Under the pieces are notes generated by a model. The model saw nothing but the letters and a program-made list of their open reading frames with translations. It was not told the DNA's origin and made no database searches. A stretch of DNA of 7,908 nucleotides from Rubrobacter sp. (GTDB taxonomy: Bacteria; Actinomycetota; Rubrobacteria; Rubrobacterales; Rubrobacteraceae), in contig JADDPR010000132.1 in assembly GCA_016781775.1 (NCBI GenBank), forward strand, positions 1 through 7,908. Reading direction: 5' to 3'. Positions within the stretch are counted from its first letter, which is position 1. Each line of letters opens with the position of its first letter. Position numbers and translations under genes: made by a program. Positions 1 to 6,089 of this stretch are shown piece by piece.

Positions 1-111
1 CTAAAGTCGAGCTTAGCGGCAGGTTTACGAATAGCCCCCCGTCGAAGGCGGCAAGTTTCTCTGGGTGGCATCATTCCCATAAGGAACGCGTACGGGAGGA
101 GCGCGAGCGTC
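1..111. other. Upstream region of trkA, no gene seen
   Basis: No coding frame with a plausible ribosome binding site is visible here. A GGGAGGA ribosome binding site at 94-100 serves trkA. CATAAG at 79-84 could be a weak -10 element, but no convincing -35 lies upstream, so I do not call a promoter. The ten bases GGGTGGCATC at 63-72 recur at 1585-1594 inside the trkH riboswitch, probably by chance, because no other riboswitch signature is present here. Confidence 0.5.
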
Positions 112-1446
112 GTGCGGGTGGTAATAGTAGGTGGCGGGGAGGTCGGGTTCAACGCGGCCCGCATGCTCTCCGGCGAGGGCAACGACGTCGTGCTCATCGA
201 CCAGGACGAGGCGCTGGTCGAGAGGGCGACCGAGGGGCTAGACGCCCTCGTGATGCAGGGCAACGGGGCGAGCCCCAGGGTACTGCGCGAGGCCGGGGTG
301 AGGGAGGCTAGCCTCCTGGTAGCCGCGACGGGCTCCGATGAGGCGAACATCATCGCTTGCCTGGCGGCCAAGGCCCAGGGGGTGGAGCGCACGGCGGCCC
401 GCATCCACAACGAGGACTACTACGACCCTCGGGAGCCGTTCACGCAGGAGACCTTGGGGATCGACTTCGTCATCCACACCGAGCAGGTGGCCACGGAGGA
501 GATAAGGGCCGCCCTCCTGGTCCCCGGGGCGATCGACGTGGAGACCTTCGCCGGGGGGCGTGTGCAGGTGGTCGAGGTGATCCTGGACGAGGATTCCCCG
601 GCGGTGGGACGGGCGGTGCGGGACGTGGATCTGCCCAAGCGGAGCCTCGTACTCGGGGGGGTGCGCCGCGGGAAGGCCCTTATGTCGCGGGGAGACACCG
701 TGCTCGAAGCCAAGGATCACGTGTTCCTGATCGGCGAAGCGCGACGCGTCCCCGACCTGGTAAACGCTGTGGCTACCAAGGCCGAACCGGTTGGGGACGT
801 GACGATCTTCGGGGGCGGGCGGATCGGGCTGCGGCTTGCCCTGGCCCTGGAGGAGAGCGGCATCGCGGTGAAGGTCGTCGAGAAGGACGAGGCCCGCGCT
901 CGGCACGTGTCCGCGCGGCTAAAAAGAGGGTTGGTGCTGCACGACGATGGGGTCTCCAGGGACTTCTTGCTCCAGGAGCGGGTCGACCGGACGGACGCCT
1001 TCGTCGCCGTCACGGGGGACGACCGGGCGAACTTGCTGGCGGCGATGTACGCCCGCCAGCTCGGCGCCGGTCTCACCATCGCGGGCCTCGGCCGGGGGGA
1101 GTTCGCCCCGCTCGCCGACGCCCTCGGGGTGGACATCACCGTCTCGCCCCGGCTGCTGGCCGCCGGGGCCATAAGCCGCTTTGTGCGGCAGGGGAACGTG
1201 GTGGCAGTCACCTTGTTGGAGAGCGGGGCCCGGATGATGGAGATGCGTGTCCCCGAAAGGAGCCGGATCGCCGGTCGGCCGCTCTCCGAGGCGGGGTTCC
1301 CCAAAGGGGCGATCGTGGGGATGGTCGTGAGAAACGGAGAGACGTTCATCCCCAGCGGCAAGGACGTTCTCGAACCCGGAGACGGCGCGGTGGTGTTCAC
1401 CGTCGAGGAGACCGCGCAGAAGGTGGAGCGCCTCTTCACGACCTAG
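112..1446 (+). CDS. trkA: Trk potassium uptake system regulatory subunit TrkA
   Basis: This 444-residue protein is a full-length TrkA, the cytosolic NAD(H)-binding ring that gates the TrkH potassium channel. Two RCK/TrkA-N Rossmann domains are visible. The first has a GGGEVG nucleotide loop (residues 7-12) and the acidic ribose-binding D30. The second has FGGGRIG at about 233-239 followed by an acidic VEKDE strand end. Each Rossmann fold is followed by a TrkA-C segment (about 140-215 and 365-444), giving the classical N-C-N-C order. Length matches the usual 440-460 residues. The GTG start was chosen because GGGAGGA at 94-100 lies 11 bases upstream and the Rossmann strand begins at residue 2. 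The gene precedes trkH but is separated from it by 346 bases containing an independent promoter and riboswitch, so the two subunits may be expressed separately. Nothing looks damaged. Confidence 0.95.
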   Translation: MRVVIVGGGEVGFNAARMLSGEGNDVVLIDQDEALVERATEGLDALVMQGNGASPRVLREAGVREASLLVAATGSDEANIIACLAAKAQGVERTAARIHNEDYYDPREPFTQETLGIDFVIHTEQVATEEIRAALLVPGAIDVETFAGGRVQVVEVILDEDSPAVGRAVRDVDLPKRSLVLGGVRRGKALMSRGDTVLEAKDHVFLIGEARRVPDLVNAVATKAEPVGDVTIFGGGRIGLRLALALEESGIAVKVVEKDEARARHVSARLKRGLVLHDDGVSRDFLLQERVDRTDAFVAVTGDDRANLLAAMYARQLGAGLTIAGLGRGEFAPLADALGVDITVSPRLLAAGAISRFVRQGNVVAVTLLESGARMMEMRVPERSRIAGRPLSEAGFPKGAIVGMVVRNGETFIPSGKDVLEPGDGAVVFTVEETAQKVERLFTT

Positions 1447-1518
1447 CGAGATGGGGGCGAAAAGCCACCGGGAAGGCGCCACTTCAAGTAGTTCGCGAAC
1501 GCTCTTTTTAGCCGCGTA
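1447..1518 (+). terminator. Possible weak trkA terminator
   Basis: A perfect 10-base palindrome GTTCGCGAAC (1491-1500) is followed after a few bases by TTTTT (1505-1509), just before the trkH promoter. The stem would be short with essentially no loop, so this is only a weak candidate for the end of trkA transcription. Confidence 0.25.
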
Positions 1519-1547
1519 TTGACGGCCGCCTCTTGGGGGCGTATACC
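1519..1547 (+). promoter_or_regulatory. Sigma70-type promoter for riboswitch-trkH transcript
   Basis: TTGACG (1519-1524) and TATACC (1542-1547) are separated by exactly 17 bases, which is close to the housekeeping sigma-factor consensus and the best promoter match in the window. Transcription would begin near 1554, about 17 bases before the first conserved riboswitch nucleotides. That gives trkH a leader of about 240 bases. The fit between predicted start and riboswitch start supports the call. Confidence 0.7.
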
Positions 1548-1570
1548 GCGCACTGACAACACAATGCTGC

Positions 1571-1704
1571 GACGCCGAATCCCCGGGTGGCATCGGGGGG
1601 CGGGGGACCCGTATCAGGCCCTCTGGGTCTCGGGGTGAATCGTTCGCTAGATCGTAGGGCTTGACTCTTTCGGCCCGAACCCGACAGCTAACCTCGTAGG
1701 CGCT
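1571..1704 (+). ncRNA. c-di-AMP riboswitch (ydaO/yuaA class)
   Basis: The stretch carries the hallmark blocks of the ydaO/yuaA riboswitch in the right order: CGCCGAATCC (1573-1582), GGGGGACCC (1602-1610), GGGGTGAATC (1632-1641), then CCGACAGCTAACC (1681-1693) followed directly by TCGTAGGCG (1694-1702). The terminal P1 helix can form between CGCC (1573-1576) and GGCG (1699-1702). This class binds cyclic di-AMP, usually switches expression off when ligand is high, and is known upstream of K+ transporter genes and cell-wall hydrolase genes. The position between a good promoter and trkH fits K+ homeostasis control. Recognition is from the remembered consensus. A covariance-model hit to Rfam RF00379 would confirm it. 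Confidence 0.93.
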
Positions 1705-1721
1705 GAAGAAGGAGGACTTCG

Positions 1722-1796
1722 GTGTCCGAGCGACGATCCGCGCGGGCGTTTTACCGTAGCCGCCCCTCCCGGCCGGCCGGGAGGGCGTCATCATGA
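1722..1796 (+). CDS. 24-residue leader ORF coupled to trkH
   Basis: A GTG start at 1722 follows a near-perfect Shine-Dalgarno sequence AAGGAGGA (1709-1716) at the ideal 5-base spacing, only seven bases after the riboswitch P1 strand. The frame encodes 24 residues, starting MSERRSARAFYR, with seven arginines and ending RASS. Its TGA stop (1794-1796) overlaps the trkH ATG (1793-1795) as ATGA, the standard geometry for translational coupling. The ORF reads straight through the 22-bp palindrome that sequesters the trkH ribosome binding site, so a translating ribosome would melt it. A small hairpin GGAC (1714-1717)/GTCC (1724-1727) could mask this ORF's own ribosome binding site and start. The peptide itself is not recognised and may matter only through being translated. 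The coupling is inferred from geometry. Confidence 0.6.
   Translation: MSERRSARAFYRSRPSRPAGRASS
1764..1785 (+). promoter_or_regulatory. Perfect 22-bp palindrome burying the trkH ribosome binding site
   Basis: CCCTCCCGGCC is followed directly by its exact reverse complement GGCCGGGAGGG. The right arm contains GGGAGGG (1779-1785), the only good ribosome binding site for the trkH ATG at 1793 (7-base gap). In RNA the arms would form a 9-bp all but GC-only stem that hides this site. No T-run follows, so it is unlikely to be an intrinsic terminator. It is best explained as a translational gate, the expression platform of the leader. A DNA operator for a dimeric regulator is the alternative. Confidence 0.6.
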
Positions 1797-3253
1797 GGGC
1801 CAGGGTCGTGGTCGGGGTGAACTCCGGCGTGGTGCTGGCCCTGGGCCTGGCGCTCCTGTGCCCACTGGCCTTATCCTTGCTGTACGGGGACGGCTCGTGG
1901 GAGAGCTTCCTGATCCCCGCCGCCGTGATGATCCCGCTGGGCGCGGCGGGCCTCTGGATGATACGGCTGCGGGGTCTGGGGTACGTCCTCGAGCGGGACG
2001 TGTACCTCTCGGTGACCCTGGCCTGGGTGCTCGCGGCGCTGCTCGGCGGGGTTCCGTACCTCGTGGAGGGCACGTTCGCGAGCCTGCTGGACTCCACCTT
2101 CGAGGGGATGAGCGGCTTCACCACCACCGGGGCTACGCTGCTCCCAGACATCGAGGCCGAGACGCCCTCCGTCCTCTTCTGGCGCAGCATGACCCAGTGG
2201 CTCGGGGGCATAGGGATCGTGGTGCTCTTCGTGGCCGTGGCCCCCGCCGTAGGGGCGGGGGCGGCGCGGCTCTTGGGAGCGGAGGTATCGGGGCTCACCG
2301 ACACCCGGTTCACGGCGCGCATCGCCGACACGGCCAAGGCACTTCTGATCATCTACGCGACGCTCTCCGCGGCGACGACGCTCGCCCTGCTCCTGGCCGG
2401 CATGCCGCTCTATGACGCGGTGGTGCATTCCTTCGCTACCGTAGCGACCGGCGGGTTCAGCCCCAAGACCGCCTCAATAGCCTTCTACGACTCCTTGGCC
2501 GTGGAGGCGGTCGTGATCGTCTTCATGACCCTCTCGGGGGTCACGTTCGCGCTCTACTATCTGCTCTACACCCGCAGGCGCTTGGACGTGATGCTCGACC
2601 GGGAGGTGCTCACCTACCTGGGGCTCATAGTGGGGTCCGTCCTCTTCGTGTGGGGCGTCCTGGTCTTCGAGGGGAATTACGGGGACTCCTGGGGTCTGGC
2701 GCTGAGAGACTCTGCCTTCACGGTTACGAGCGTCATAACCACCACGGGTTTCGTCACCGTTGACTTCGACGGGTGGGAAACGGGGGCGAAGCTCGTCCTC
2801 GTCCTGCTGATGTTCGTCGGGGGCTGCGCCGGGTCCACGGCCGGGGGGATAAAGGTGATTCGCGTAATCGTCGTTTTCCGCACCGTCTTCCAGGACGTCC
2901 TCCGGATGGTCCATCCCAAGGCGGTCACGACGCTCAAGGTGGGGGACCGGATCATACCGGAGAGGGTGCGCGTGGCGGTCCTGGGGCTCTTCGCCGCCTG
3001 GATGATCGTGTTCGCCGCGGCGACGTTCCTGGTGACCATTCAAAAGGAGCTGGACCTGGTCTCCTCGGCCACCGCGGTCGCGACCACGCTCAACGTGGTC
3101 GGACCGGGCCTGGGGTTGGTCGGTGCCTCGGAGAACTTCGAGGCGGTCAACGCCTTCGGACGCTTCGTGCTGACCGGCTGCATGCTGCTGGGAAGGCTGG
3201 AGATATTCACGGCGCTAGTATTGCTATCCCCCTCCTTCTGGAGGTCCTCCTGA
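1793..3253 (+). CDS. trkH: Trk potassium uptake transporter subunit TrkH
   Basis: This 486-residue polytopic membrane protein is the K+-translocating subunit of a Trk/Ktr-type system (SKT superfamily). All four selectivity-filter loops can be read: SGFTTTGAT (residues 107-115), ATGGFS (218-223), TTTGF (316-320) and NVVGPG (434-439), each flanked by hydrophobic helices. The N-terminus has the usual hydrophobic hairpin (about 10-55), and the C-terminal helix ends LLSPSFW. Length is typical for TrkH. The ATG at 1793 is preceded by GGGAGGG at 1779-1785, overlaps the stop of the leader ORF (ATGA), and gives the standard N-terminus. The partner TrkA is encoded upstream at 112-1446. Regulation by c-di-AMP is indicated by the riboswitch in its leader. 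Together the proteins would import K+ for osmotic and membrane-potential homeostasis. Confidence 0.95.
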   Translation: MRARVVVGVNSGVVLALGLALLCPLALSLLYGDGSWESFLIPAAVMIPLGAAGLWMIRLRGLGYVLERDVYLSVTLAWVLAALLGGVPYLVEGTFASLLDSTFEGMSGFTTTGATLLPDIEAETPSVLFWRSMTQWLGGIGIVVLFVAVAPAVGAGAARLLGAEVSGLTDTRFTARIADTAKALLIIYATLSAATTLALLLAGMPLYDAVVHSFATVATGGFSPKTASIAFYDSLAVEAVVIVFMTLSGVTFALYYLLYTRRRLDVMLDREVLTYLGLIVGSVLFVWGVLVFEGNYGDSWGLALRDSAFTVTSVITTTGFVTVDFDGWETGAKLVLVLLMFVGGCAGSTAGGIKVIRVIVVFRTVFQDVLRMVHPKAVTTLKVGDRIIPERVRVAVLGLFAAWMIVFAAATFLVTIQKELDLVSSATAVATTLNVVGPGLGLVGASENFEAVNAFGRFVLTGCMLLGRLEIFTALVLLSPSFWRSS

Positions 3254-3356
3254 GAGGGGACACCGGAATGCTCGACGAAGCGGAGAAGTCAAAGGGCTTC
3301 CTACGCCGAGGAGACGGGCTTCCGAGAGGGCTCGGACCAAGAAGTTGCCCCCAGAC

Positions 3357-3509
3357 CTCTCGGGCGCGCTCCGCCGCCAGGGAGCCGAACAGGACCAGCG
3401 GGAGGATCTCCTCGTAGGCCAACTGCTCGGGCCACCGGCACAGGAACGCGAGCCGCTCCTAGTCGTCGGTCGGCTCGCCCCACCTCCTCCGCCTCCTGAC
3501 TTCGCCCAT
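3357..3509 (-). pseudogene. Probable decayed 5' fragment of an IS481-like/HTH transposase
   Basis: Reading the minus strand from the ATG at 3509 gives 16 codons (MGEVRRRRRWGEPTDD), then an in-frame TAG (3461-3459), then a continuing frame ERLAFLCRWPEQLAYEE and ILPLVLFGSLAAERARE to about 3357. The part with WPEQ.AYE..LPLVLFG....ERARE resembles, from memory, the start of helix-turn-helix transposase/integrase proteins of the IS481-like group in actinobacteria, where an HTH follows. Here the similarity stops after RARE and no HTH, catalytic region or inverted-repeat pair is found. TAG could derive from CAG (Gln) by one change. I read it as a truncated, amber-interrupted remnant. The identification is moderate and no search was possible. 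Confidence 0.4.
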
Positions 3510-3595
3510 GCTGTTCCCCCACGCTCGGTGCCGCGAGAGCGAGGGATGCCAGTTGTGGGGGCTTGCCGCCAGGTCTGTGGTGCTGCGGGGAAGCA

Positions 3596-3633
3596 CCGGC
3601 GGTTACTGCCAGGCCAGTGGCAGTAACCGCCGG
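3596..3633. repeat. Perfect 16-bp inverted repeat with 6-base loop
   Basis: CCGGCGGTTACTGCCA (3596-3611) and its exact reverse complement (3618-3633) flank the loop GGCCAG. The stem is very stable but no T-run follows on either side. A smaller stem GGTGCT/AGCACC (3579-3597) abuts and shares two bases with it. It could be a non-canonical terminator insulating the deacetylase operon, the relic end of a mobile element next to the transposase remnant, or an operator. The sequence does not decide between these. Confidence 0.6.
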
Positions 3634-3723
3634 GAATTAGCGGCGTGGTTTGTGCCCGTCTCCCCGATCAAAGCCATGGGGAAGGTGCGCGGCCTCGTGT
3701 CCCCGCTTGCGCGAGGACTCAGA

Positions 3724-3729
3724 TAGAAT
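3724..3729 (+). promoter_or_regulatory. Possible -10 element of the deacetylase operon
   Basis: TAGAAT at 3724-3729 matches the -10 consensus well and would start transcription near 3736, giving a leader of about 29 bases before the ATG at 3765. No recognisable -35 hexamer lies at 16-18 bases, so the call is tentative. Confidence 0.35.
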
Positions 3730-3764
3730 GCCGGCCGTCGGGAAACGGGATAGGGAGGGCGAGG

Positions 3765-4667
3765 ATGGCAGAGAAAGAGATCTACTGCGCTTTCGGTGTC
3801 GACGTCGATGCCGTTGCGGGGTGGCTCGGCTCTTACGGAGGCGAGGACTCGCCGGACGACATCTCGCGGGGTCTCTTCGCGGGGGAGGTCGGGAGCCCGC
3901 GGCTCCTGAAGCTCTTCGAGAAGTACGACCTGCAGACGACGTGGTTTATCCCCGGCCACTCCATCGAGACTTTCCCGAACCAGATGAAAGCCGTCGTGGA
4001 CGCCGGGCACGAGATCGGGACGCACGGCTACTCCCACGAGAACCCCGTCGCGATGACCCCGCAGCAGGAGCGCGACGTCCTCGAGAAGTGCATAGGTCTC
4101 GTCGACGACCTGACCGGCAAGAGGCCGGTCGGGAACGTCGCCCCCTGGTGGGAGCCCTCCAACACGACGAACGAGCTCCTCCTGGAGTTCGGCTACAAGT
4201 ACGATCACTCCCTCCAGCACAACGACTTCACGCCCTACTACGCCCGCGTCGGCGACAAGTGGACCAAGATCGACTACGGCAAGCAAGCCTCCGAGTGGAT
4301 GAAGCCCCTCGTCCGGGGCGAGGAGACCGACCTGATCAAGATCCCGGCGAACTGGTACCTCGACGACCTGCCCCCGATGATGTTCATCAAGGGCTCACCG
4401 AACTCCCACGGCTTCGTCAACCCTAGAGACCTCGAGCAGATGTGGAAGGACCAGTTCGACTGGGTCCACCGCGAGATGGACCACGCCGTCTACGCCCTGA
4501 CGATCCACCCGGACGTCTCCGGCCGCCCGCAGGTCTTGCTTATGCTGGAGCGCATGATCGAGTACATCAACGGCCACGACGGCGTCAAGTGGGCGACCTT
4601 CGAAGAGATCGCCGACGACTTCGCCAGGCGCCAGCCCCGCGAAGACGCCATCCCGAGCCCGACCTAA
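3765..4667 (+). CDS. pgdA: Peptidoglycan/polysaccharide deacetylase, HpPgdA-like (CE4)
   Basis: This 300-residue protein is a metal-dependent deacetylase of carbohydrate esterase family 4. It resembles Helicobacter pylori PgdA (HP0310) strikingly along its whole length. Shared blocks include AVAGWLGSYGGEDSPDDISR near residues 16-35, PGHSIETFP, THGYSHENP, APWWEPSN, IPANWYLDDLPPMMFIK and TIHPDVSGRPQVLLM. D13 of the VDVDA motif and H87 and H91 of the HxxxH motif are the expected metal/catalytic residues. There is no signal peptide, as in HpPgdA. ATG at 3765 is preferred because TAGGGAGG (3751-3758) lies upstream and homology begins at residue 3; an upstream in-frame start at 3645 lacks both. HpPgdA modifies peptidoglycan to resist lysozyme. 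Here the substrate is inferred, since related proteins also act on other amides. It is first in an operon with a metal-handling GTPase. Confidence 0.88.
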   Translation: MAEKEIYCAFGVDVDAVAGWLGSYGGEDSPDDISRGLFAGEVGSPRLLKLFEKYDLQTTWFIPGHSIETFPNQMKAVVDAGHEIGTHGYSHENPVAMTPQQERDVLEKCIGLVDDLTGKRPVGNVAPWWEPSNTTNELLLEFGYKYDHSLQHNDFTPYYARVGDKWTKIDYGKQASEWMKPLVRGEETDLIKIPANWYLDDLPPMMFIKGSPNSHGFVNPRDLEQMWKDQFDWVHREMDHAVYALTIHPDVSGRPQVLLMLERMIEYINGHDGVKWATFEEIADDFARRQPREDAIPSPT

Positions 4668-4693
4668 GGGCCTCGGGGAGGAAGGAGCCCCTC

Positions 4694-5035
4694 ATGTGCC
4701 TGCTCTGCGGCGAGTTCGTCCCACAGGCCCACTGGACGGACCGGCACGTCGAGGATAGGGCCCGCGCGAAGGGCGCGGACGACGGCGGCTACACGCGCGA
4801 GCGCCGCCGCGACCGCGCCCACCGGGCCTCGCTCGCAAACGAGGTCCTCAAGCACTACGGCCTCCGCGTGAGGGACTGGGGCGGCTCGAAGTACGTCCTC
4901 TCGGACGGCAAGGGCAACTCCGAGCTCGTCGGGGACCTGGGCTCCCTGTGGCCCGCCGCCACGAAGCTCGCCGGCCGCACCCTCGACCCGCTCGATCCGG
5001 TGCTCGGGGAACGCCTCCGCGCGGCCCTTGAATAA
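4694..5035 (+). CDS. Conserved small protein with CxxC/His motif, COG0523-associated
   Basis: This 113-residue soluble protein begins MCLLCGEF. C2 and C5, followed by H13 and H18 in the AHWTDRHVED segment, form a possible C2H2-type zinc site. The middle (about 35-50) is rich in Arg. The C-terminal half has recognisable conserved blocks, LKHYGLRVRDW, KYVLSD, LGSLWPAA and DPLDPVLGERL. I recall similar unnamed proteins beginning MCxLCG next to CobW-type GTPases in proteobacteria, but know of no established function. ATG at 4694 is preceded by GGGAGGAAGGAG (4676-4687). The gap from the deacetylase stop is 26 bases, and the end overlaps the GTPase start by 8 bases, so the three genes are one operon. 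A role in metal transfer or sensing for the neighbouring enzymes is inference. Confidence 0.82.
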   Translation: MCLLCGEFVPQAHWTDRHVEDRARAKGADDGGYTRERRRDRAHRASLANEVLKHYGLRVRDWGGSKYVLSDGKGNSELVGDLGSLWPAATKLAGRTLDPLDPVLGERLRAALE

Positions 5036-6041
5036 GCCGGTCAAGAAGCCGGTTACGGTCGTGACGGGCTTTCTCGGGAGCGGGAAGACGACCCTCCTCT
5101 CGCGGGTTCTCTTGGAGCCCGAGGGTGCGAACACGGCCGTGCTCGTTAACGAGTTTGGCGAGATCGGCCTCGACCACCACCTACTCCGGCGCTCGGACGA
5201 GAAGACGGTCCTGCTCGGGCACGGCTGCGTGTGCTGCACGACGCGCGACGACCTCGTCGAGGCGCTCCTCGCGCTCCTGGACGAGGAAGACCGCGGGGAG
5301 ATACCGCCCCTCGACCGCGTCGTCGTCGAGACCACCGGGCTCGCGGACCCCGCCCCGATCCTCTACACGATCTTCTCCCACCCCGTACTTCAGCACCACT
5401 ACCGGGTGGACCTCGTCGTTTCGACCGTCGACGCGATAAACGGCGCCCTCCACCTCGACCACAACCCCGAGTCGATCAAGCAGGTAGCCGCCGCGGACAA
5501 GGTCATCCTCACAAAGACCGACGTCGCGGAGAGGGAGACCGCCCAGAACCTCATCGCGAGGCTTCGCACCATAAACCCCTCGGCCGCGCTCTTCGAGGCC
5601 CCCCTCGGCGAGATAAGCGCCGAAGAACTCTTCCGACCGGTGGACGCGACGCACCGATCCGCGCCCGGTGCGGGTGAGGGGCTCGACGGAGGGGGGCACG
5701 TCGCCCGGACACACTCGACTTCGTTCACTTTCGACGGGCCCGCGGATTGGGCGGCCTTCGGGATCTGGCTCTCCATGCTGCTCCATGCGAGGGGCGAGAG
5801 CGTCCTGCGGGTGAAGGGCCTCCTCGACGTAGGCGGTCCCGGCCCCGTCGTTCTCAACGGCGTCCAGCACGTCATGCACCCGCCCCAGCACCTCGACGCC
5901 TGGCCCGATGAGGACCACCGCTCGCGCCTGGTCCTTATCGCAAGAGGCGTCTCCTCGGGGGAGATCCTGGCCTCCCTCAAAGCCTTCCGTCCCCTCGTCG
6001 GCGCGGGCCCTCTTCTCCTGGAAGCCGACATACCCGTCTAG
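5028..6041 (+). CDS. COG0523/CobW-family GTPase metallochaperone
   Basis: This 337-residue G3E-type GTPase shows a P-loop GFLGSGKTT (residues 14-22), the family's metal-binding CxCC motif as C67-V-C69-C70, a Walker-B-like ETTG segment at about residue 100, and a guanine-specificity motif that reads TKTD rather than NKxD. A CobW_C domain follows (about 225-325) and includes a His-containing block, VMHPPQHLDAWP. Family members use GTP hydrolysis to deliver Zn, Co or another metal to client enzymes; the particular metal cannot be read here. The TTG at 5028 gives the shortest N-terminal arm that keeps the P-loop strand. It overlaps the preceding gene by 8 bases and has only a distant GGGGA (5006-5010), so translation is probably coupled. 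The obvious candidate client is the metal-dependent deacetylase of the same operon. That link is inference. Confidence 0.9.
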   Translation: MNKPVKKPVTVVTGFLGSGKTTLLSRVLLEPEGANTAVLVNEFGEIGLDHHLLRRSDEKTVLLGHGCVCCTTRDDLVEALLALLDEEDRGEIPPLDRVVVETTGLADPAPILYTIFSHPVLQHHYRVDLVVSTVDAINGALHLDHNPESIKQVAAADKVILTKTDVAERETAQNLIARLRTINPSAALFEAPLGEISAEELFRPVDATHRSAPGAGEGLDGGGHVARTHSTSFTFDGPADWAAFGIWLSMLLHARGESVLRVKGLLDVGGPGPVVLNGVQHVMHPPQHLDAWPDEDHRSRLVLIARGVSSGEILASLKAFRPLVGAGPLLLEADIPV

Positions 6042-6089
6042 CTCCGCCCGCCCGTAATCTCTCACCCCGTAGCCCGCACCACGCCACCA

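Larger units (their letters stand above)
3254..3764. other. 510-base stretch without an intact gene
   Basis: Nothing in this gap forms a complete gene with a credible start. It contains a probable minus-strand transposase remnant (3357-3509), a 6-bp stem GGTGCT/AGCACC (3579-3597), a perfect 16-bp stem hairpin (3596-3633), and the promoter region and ribosome binding site of the deacetylase operon. The plus-strand frame open here can be read upstream from 3765 to 3645, but lacks a ribosome binding site there and is not called. Confidence 0.6.

Noticed and set aside
63..72. GGGTGGCATC shared by the trkA upstream region and the riboswitch (1585-1594) as evidence of a second riboswitch
   Set aside because: None of the conserved ydaO blocks occur near 63-72; a ten-base match in GC-rich DNA is plausibly chance.
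1491..1500. GTTCGCGAAC as a LexA/SOS box
   Set aside because: The half-sites are in the reverse order and spacing of the known GAAC-N4-GTTC type box, and the neighbouring genes are not DNA-damage genes.
1661..1694. TTGACT (1661-1666) with downstream TAACCT as a second trkH promoter
   Set aside because: The hexamers are 22 bases apart, and both lie in riboswitch sequence; TAACCT is part of the conserved CCGACAGCTAACC block.
1764..1785. The 22-bp palindrome as an intrinsic terminator
   Set aside because: No T-run follows and it overlaps the trkH ribosome binding site within an open leader frame, so a translational role fits better.
919..2352. Long open frame on the minus strand opposite trkA and trkH
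   Set aside because: It is a GC-bias shadow: low-complexity Ser/Arg/Pro-rich translation with no domain, and it crosses the riboswitch and promoter region.
3645..3764. Extended N-terminus of the deacetylase starting at 3645
   Set aside because: It lacks a ribosome binding site, the extra 40 residues are compositionally unlike the protein, and homology starts just after the ATG at 3765, which has a good site.
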